Shown here piece after piece: positions 24,901-30,900 of a stretch of 38,208 nt of DNA (its first letter is position 1; each line of letters begins with the position of its first letter). Made by a program: the position numbers and the translations under genes. The DNA is from an uncultured Lachnospiraceae bacterium (lineage in GTDB: Bacteria > Bacillota > Clostridia > Lachnospirales > Lachnospiraceae). The stretch covers positions 1-38,208 of the forward strand of contig CAMIYN010000018.1 of assembly GCA_946403075.1 (NCBI GenBank), written 5' to 3'. The notes beneath the pieces are model-generated. The model was given only the letters and a program-made list of their open reading frames with translations. It did no database searches and was not told the origin of the DNA.

Positions 24901-27900
24901 TTTTCTAATAAAACACTGAATTCATCTACAAATTTAACAGATTGACTTGCACCTGTAGCAGTTGCATTCATCTTCCCTGCAATGCAATTTGGTCCAATAT
25001 ATACAGTTTGTAGACTTGTAGTATTTTTTAACATATTTGTTGTAGTAACATTTAGGCTTATAGTCCATTTAACTAAATAAAGTTCCATTAAACTAGTCAT
25101 GTTGCTAAACATACCACTAACATCTTTAATATTTTCTGTGTTAAAGTTCTTAAATACTGTCCCATCTGTTATCTTGCTAAGACCATAAAACATATAATTC
25201 ATATACTCAACATTTTTAGTATTAAAGTTTTTAACACTTTCAATATCTGTCAAATTACTACAATTATAAAACATATAACTCATATTTGTGACATTTGAAG
25301 TATCAAAGTATTTAATATCTGTCAATGTAGTTATACCTTTACAATTATAAAACATAGAGCTCATATTTTTAACATTATTTGTATTAAAGTCCTTGATAGG
25401 CTCTAACGAAGTTATGTTTTTACAATCAAAAAACATATAGCTCATGTCTATTACATTACTTGTGTCAAATTTTTCAAGACTATCTATGGCTGTCAAGTTG
25501 CTTAATCCATAAAACATATAGCTCATGTCTAATACATTTCTTGTATCAAAATTTTTAATGCTATCTAAAGTTTTTATACTACTTAGACCATAGAACATAG
25601 AACTCATATTTGTTACACTCTTTGTATTAAAGCCTTCGATATTTTCCAAATTTGTTATACTACTGCAATTATAAAACATATAACTCATATCAGAAACATT
25701 ACTTGTATCAAACATATTGATTCCAATTAATGTAGATAGATTAGAACAGTTGTAAAATAATTCCTTCATTGTAGTAACTCTTGATGTGTTGAGATTCAAC
25801 ACATTAACCTTAGTCAAACTATTGTTTTCTTTAAACATCTCTTGAATATCTCTAAGTGCACTTGTTGTTATAGTATTAGATAGGTCTATCTCTTTCAATT
25901 TTTTATTATTTGCGAACATTCCTGTCATCTTGGTTACACTAGACATATTCAAATACTCTAAACCTTTGATAGTCTCAACATTTGTCATTCCACTAAAATA
26001 ATATGATGCATCAGCTGGAAGTATTATATCTTTTCCTATTGATCTAACTATTACATTCTTGCCATTAATAAATGCATCTATCTTACCTTCTACAATGTCA
26101 TATCTATTTCCGCCAAAAGAACTATTAGACTTTACAAAGCTAAGTGTCTGTATATCTTCTATAGGAATTGCCAACTTATTTACAAATTTTTCAAGTATAA
26201 CTCCTTGCATAAATACTACATCATCCCCTGCACCAGTTGCTAATACATTTCTCTTGCTACTATCAAAATTTTCACTTACATATACAACTGCTAAATTTGT
26301 AGTGTTTTTTAACATATCAGTTGTAATTGTGGTGCTAGGGACAATCCAATTTGTAAAATCAAACTCTACGACACTACTACATCCATAAAACATAGAACTC
26401 ATATTTTTGACATTTGCTGTATTGAAATTTTTAAATATTGTTCCACTTGTTATACTAATGCAATTATAAAACATATAACTCATATCTGTTACATTACTTG
26501 TTTTGAAGTTTATAATCCCATCAAGTGTTTTAAGTTTAGTACAATCAGAAAACATATAACTCATATCTTTTACATTACTTGTATCAATTTTTTCTAAAAT
26601 AGTTATTTCAGTTAAACTAGAACAATTAGAAAACATAGAACTCATATTAGTGACTTTACTTGTGTTAAGATTTCCTAAACTTGTTATTTTAGTCAAACTA
26701 GTGCAATCAGAAAACATATGACTCATATCAGTGACTTGATTTGTATAAAATTTCTCTAAATTCGGTATTTCTGTCAAACTAGAGCAGTCAGAAAACATAT
26801 AACTCATATCAGCTATGTTTTTTACATCATATTTATCTAAACCAATTATTGTAGTTAGACTAGAACAATTATTAAATAATCCCATCATTGTTTGGACATT
26901 AGATGTGTTAATTCCTGAAATATTTACACTACTTAAATTTTTATTTCCTTTAAACATCTCTGAAATATTTGTCAAATTACTTGTTGTCTTGACTTGAGAT
27001 AAGTCCACCATCTTTAAATTTTCATTGCCATTAAACATTTTACTCATATTGGTTACACTAGACATATCCAAATTTGATAACCCAGTTATACTCTCAACAT
27101 TTGTCATACCAGAGAAATAAGATGAGGCATTTTCTGGTAATTTTGCATTAAATTTTTTATTTATCCTAATTGTTACATTATTATCTTTTACAGATGCAAA
27201 TATGCCATCTGTTATTTTTGTTTCTCCTGTTATTTCTCCATTGCTTCTTTTGAAAGTCAAATCTTTTATATTTTTTGCCTGTATAGATAAATTATTTATA
27301 AATTTATTTAATATTACATCATTAAATTTAACTATTACACTATTATTTGCTCCCAAAGCTTGTGGCAATCTCTTTACAACATCAGCACCAGTTCCCATAA
27401 ATATTGTCGTTAATTTTTCTGTATTACTTAACATATATTTTGTATTTGTAATATCTTTTATAGTCCAATTTCTTATATAAATTTCTGTCATATTTTTTAA
27501 TCCATTAAACATATATGACATATCAGTAACCTCTTCGGTGTCGAAGTTATCAACACTTTCATCTACAATTAAGTTTTCGCAGTTATAAAACATATAACTC
27601 ATATCAGTAACTTTTGCCGTGTCAAAATTTTTAATTGCATTTATTGTAGTTAGTGCTTTACACCCACTAAACATATTTTTCATAGTTTTAACATTTGCCG
27701 TATCAAAATTTTCAAGTATACCTATCTCAGATAAGTTTTCACATCCATAGAACATATAACTCATATCAGTCACACTACTTGTATTTGTTTTCATTAATCC
27801 CGACAAGCTGTTTATACTTTTACAATTATAAAACATATAACTCATATCAGAAACATTACTTGTATCAAAATTTTCAAATGAAGAAAAATCTTCCAATTTC

Positions 27901-30900
27901 TCACAGCCATCAAACATATGTTTCATCGTAGTTACTGCACTAGTATCTAATGTGCCAAGCCCAACTATTTCAGTTAAATTACTACAATTATTAAACATAT
28001 AACTCATATCAGTTACATTTTTTGTGTTTAGGTTTGAGATATTAATTTTGGCTAAACTACTATTATTACCAAATATGTTGTTAATGTCTGTTAAGTTTGT
28101 TGATTTAAAACTAGATAAATCTACCTCTACAAGGTTTGGATTATTATAAAACATATAACTCATATCAGTCACATCACTTACATCAAGATTTTCTAGCCCT
28201 ATTATAGTTTTTAGACTTGTCATGTTACTAAAATAATATGATGCATCACTAGGAAGCATTAATCTAACAATATTCCTTATACGAACTACTACTTCATTAC
28301 CTTGTATAAACAAATCTACACCAATATTCTCGTCAGTAAGATCTTTTATTTCACCTTCAATTTTACTTGCACCTCTTACAAAAGATAACTTTTCTATATC
28401 AGCTTTTATATTTAATTCATCTATAAATTTTCCTAATGTAAATGGAATCTCAGCACTTTCTATAAATTGAACACTCTCGGCAACACCTGTTCCTGCCCTC
28501 TTGTTCGCTGGAAAATTCGGTGTAACATAAACCACTTTCAAATTTTTAGTATTTAAAAACATATCAGTGGTTATAGTTTCATTTCCTACAATCAAATCAT
28601 TTAAATATAAATTTTCTACACTACTCATCCCATCAAACATATGAGACATATCTTGGACTTTTTCGGTAGAAATCTTATCAAATAATCTTTCTAAATTTAA
28701 ACTACCACAATTATAAAACATATAACTCATATCAGTTACATTTGCTGCATTTAACTCATCAAATCCTGTCATAGTTTTTAAATTTTCACAACCATAAAAC
28801 ATAGAACTCATATCAATTACTTTTGTTGTATCTAACACTTCAAATCCATTTATGGTTTCTAAATTGCTACAATTATAAAACATATAAGACAAATTAACTA
28901 AATCAGTGTTTCCCTTTAAAAACCCTAAATCAATAATTGACAACTTCTCACATCCACTATAAAAATGTGAAAAAACACCAGTTCCTGCTGTATTGAATAT
29001 GTCAAGTCCCTCTATGTTCCTTAAAGATTCCATTCCCATAAAGAAGCCCTCTGCACCTCCTCTATTAGTGCCCTCATCTTTTGCAAAACACAAATTTACA
29101 TCACTATTTACATATACAATCGCATTGAGTCCATCCATAACAACAGCCAATCTTTCATCATTTTTCACTTCATCACTATCCTCGGTAATCTTTATTGGAT
29201 ACTCAATAATTGTGCCTTCTGGCAAACTGCTAACATCTATAGTTTCTTTAACAAACTTTACTGTTTCAATTAATTGATGTTTTGAATTAAGTTTATAAAA
29301 GAATCTACCAACTTCTAATATATTATCAGAATCCCCACTCTTACTAAATGATAACATTGGTTTATATCTAAACATATTAGTATCTTTTATGTTTGTCCTA
29401 CCTTTAACAAAGAGTTTATTTTCTCTCTCTGATTTTACTATGACTTTCTCCAAACTATCTGTTTTTTGGAACATATAATTTAAATTAGTTGTATCTTTTA
29501 TTTTAAACTTTGACAAATCTATTTCCTTTAAACTGCTACATCCATAGAAAAGCCAACTCATATCAGTTGCATTACTTGTATCAAGTGTATTTAATCCAAA
29601 TATACTTGTTAAATTTTTGCAGTCAGTGAACATTCCCCTCATATCTTTTACTTTACTTGTGTCAAGTCCTGCTATATCTACTCTCTCCAAGCTATGGTTT
29701 TGTCTAAATATATCTAAAACCTCTGTTAAGTTTTTTGCCTTAAATCCAGATAAATCTACTTCCAATAATTTATAATCATACTCAAACATATGACTTATAT
29801 CAGTTGTGTCTGTTCCATCCAAATAATATATGCCATTTATATATTTAACATTTGACATAGATTCAAAATATCCTTTTGCATTAACTGGGAGTTTTGCATT
29901 TATGTCTTCTCTTATCCTTACTATTACTTCGCTATCTTCTACAAATGCTGTAATACCCTCTGCAAGTTCTACTCTATCTCCTGAAAAATCATCATTTGTT
30001 TCTACAAAAGTTAATTTCTCTATTTGACTCTTGTGTATACTGAGTTTATCTATAAACTTCTCCAACACTACATCTTTTTTCTCTACTACATATTTTTTGA
30101 ACTCAATTTCTCTATCTAAAGATTTGTTAATTTCCAATCTCTTACTCTCTGCAAACTTTTCACTCGCATAAATAGTTTCCAAATTTATTGCTTCTCTAAA
30201 CATATCAGTTATATTTGTATCATCTGTGATAGTGAATTTATATAAATTTACTTCTACCAAACTACTACAACCATAAAACATATAACTCATATTTTTAACA
30301 TCTTTTGTATCAAAGTTTTCAATCCCTTTTATGTTTTCAAGGCTACTACATCCATAAAACATATAACTTAAATCTTTTGTGCCATTTACATTAAAAATAT
30401 CAAGCCCTTCTATCTCAGTCAAATTTTCCATCCCCTTAAAGAAAGCAATAGCTCCTTTTCCTTCTCTATCAAAATAAAAATCAGTATCTGCTGCTACCCA
30501 TATATGGACTTCTGTTCCCTTTATAAGGGCTACTAATCTATTATCATTTGTTCCATCACTATTTACTATTGGATATTCTATTTTGCTATTTTCTTTTAAC
30601 TCATCTAACTCTGCGGCTGAACCTTTTACAAATTTAATTTTTGTAATTGTTTGATATGGTATATTTTTTAATTTATACAAAAATCTACCAACTTCCAATA
30701 TATTTTCATTGCCATTTAAACTATATGACAAAGGTTTCTTTTCTATAATTTTCACTGCACTATTAATATTTATTACATCTTTTTCTACGGTTTTACCTAT
30801 AATAACTTTTTCCAATTTATTTGTATATGTAAATAAATCACCTACCACTACGGCACTATTTATAGTGAAACTTGATAAATCTATTTCTTTTAAACTATTA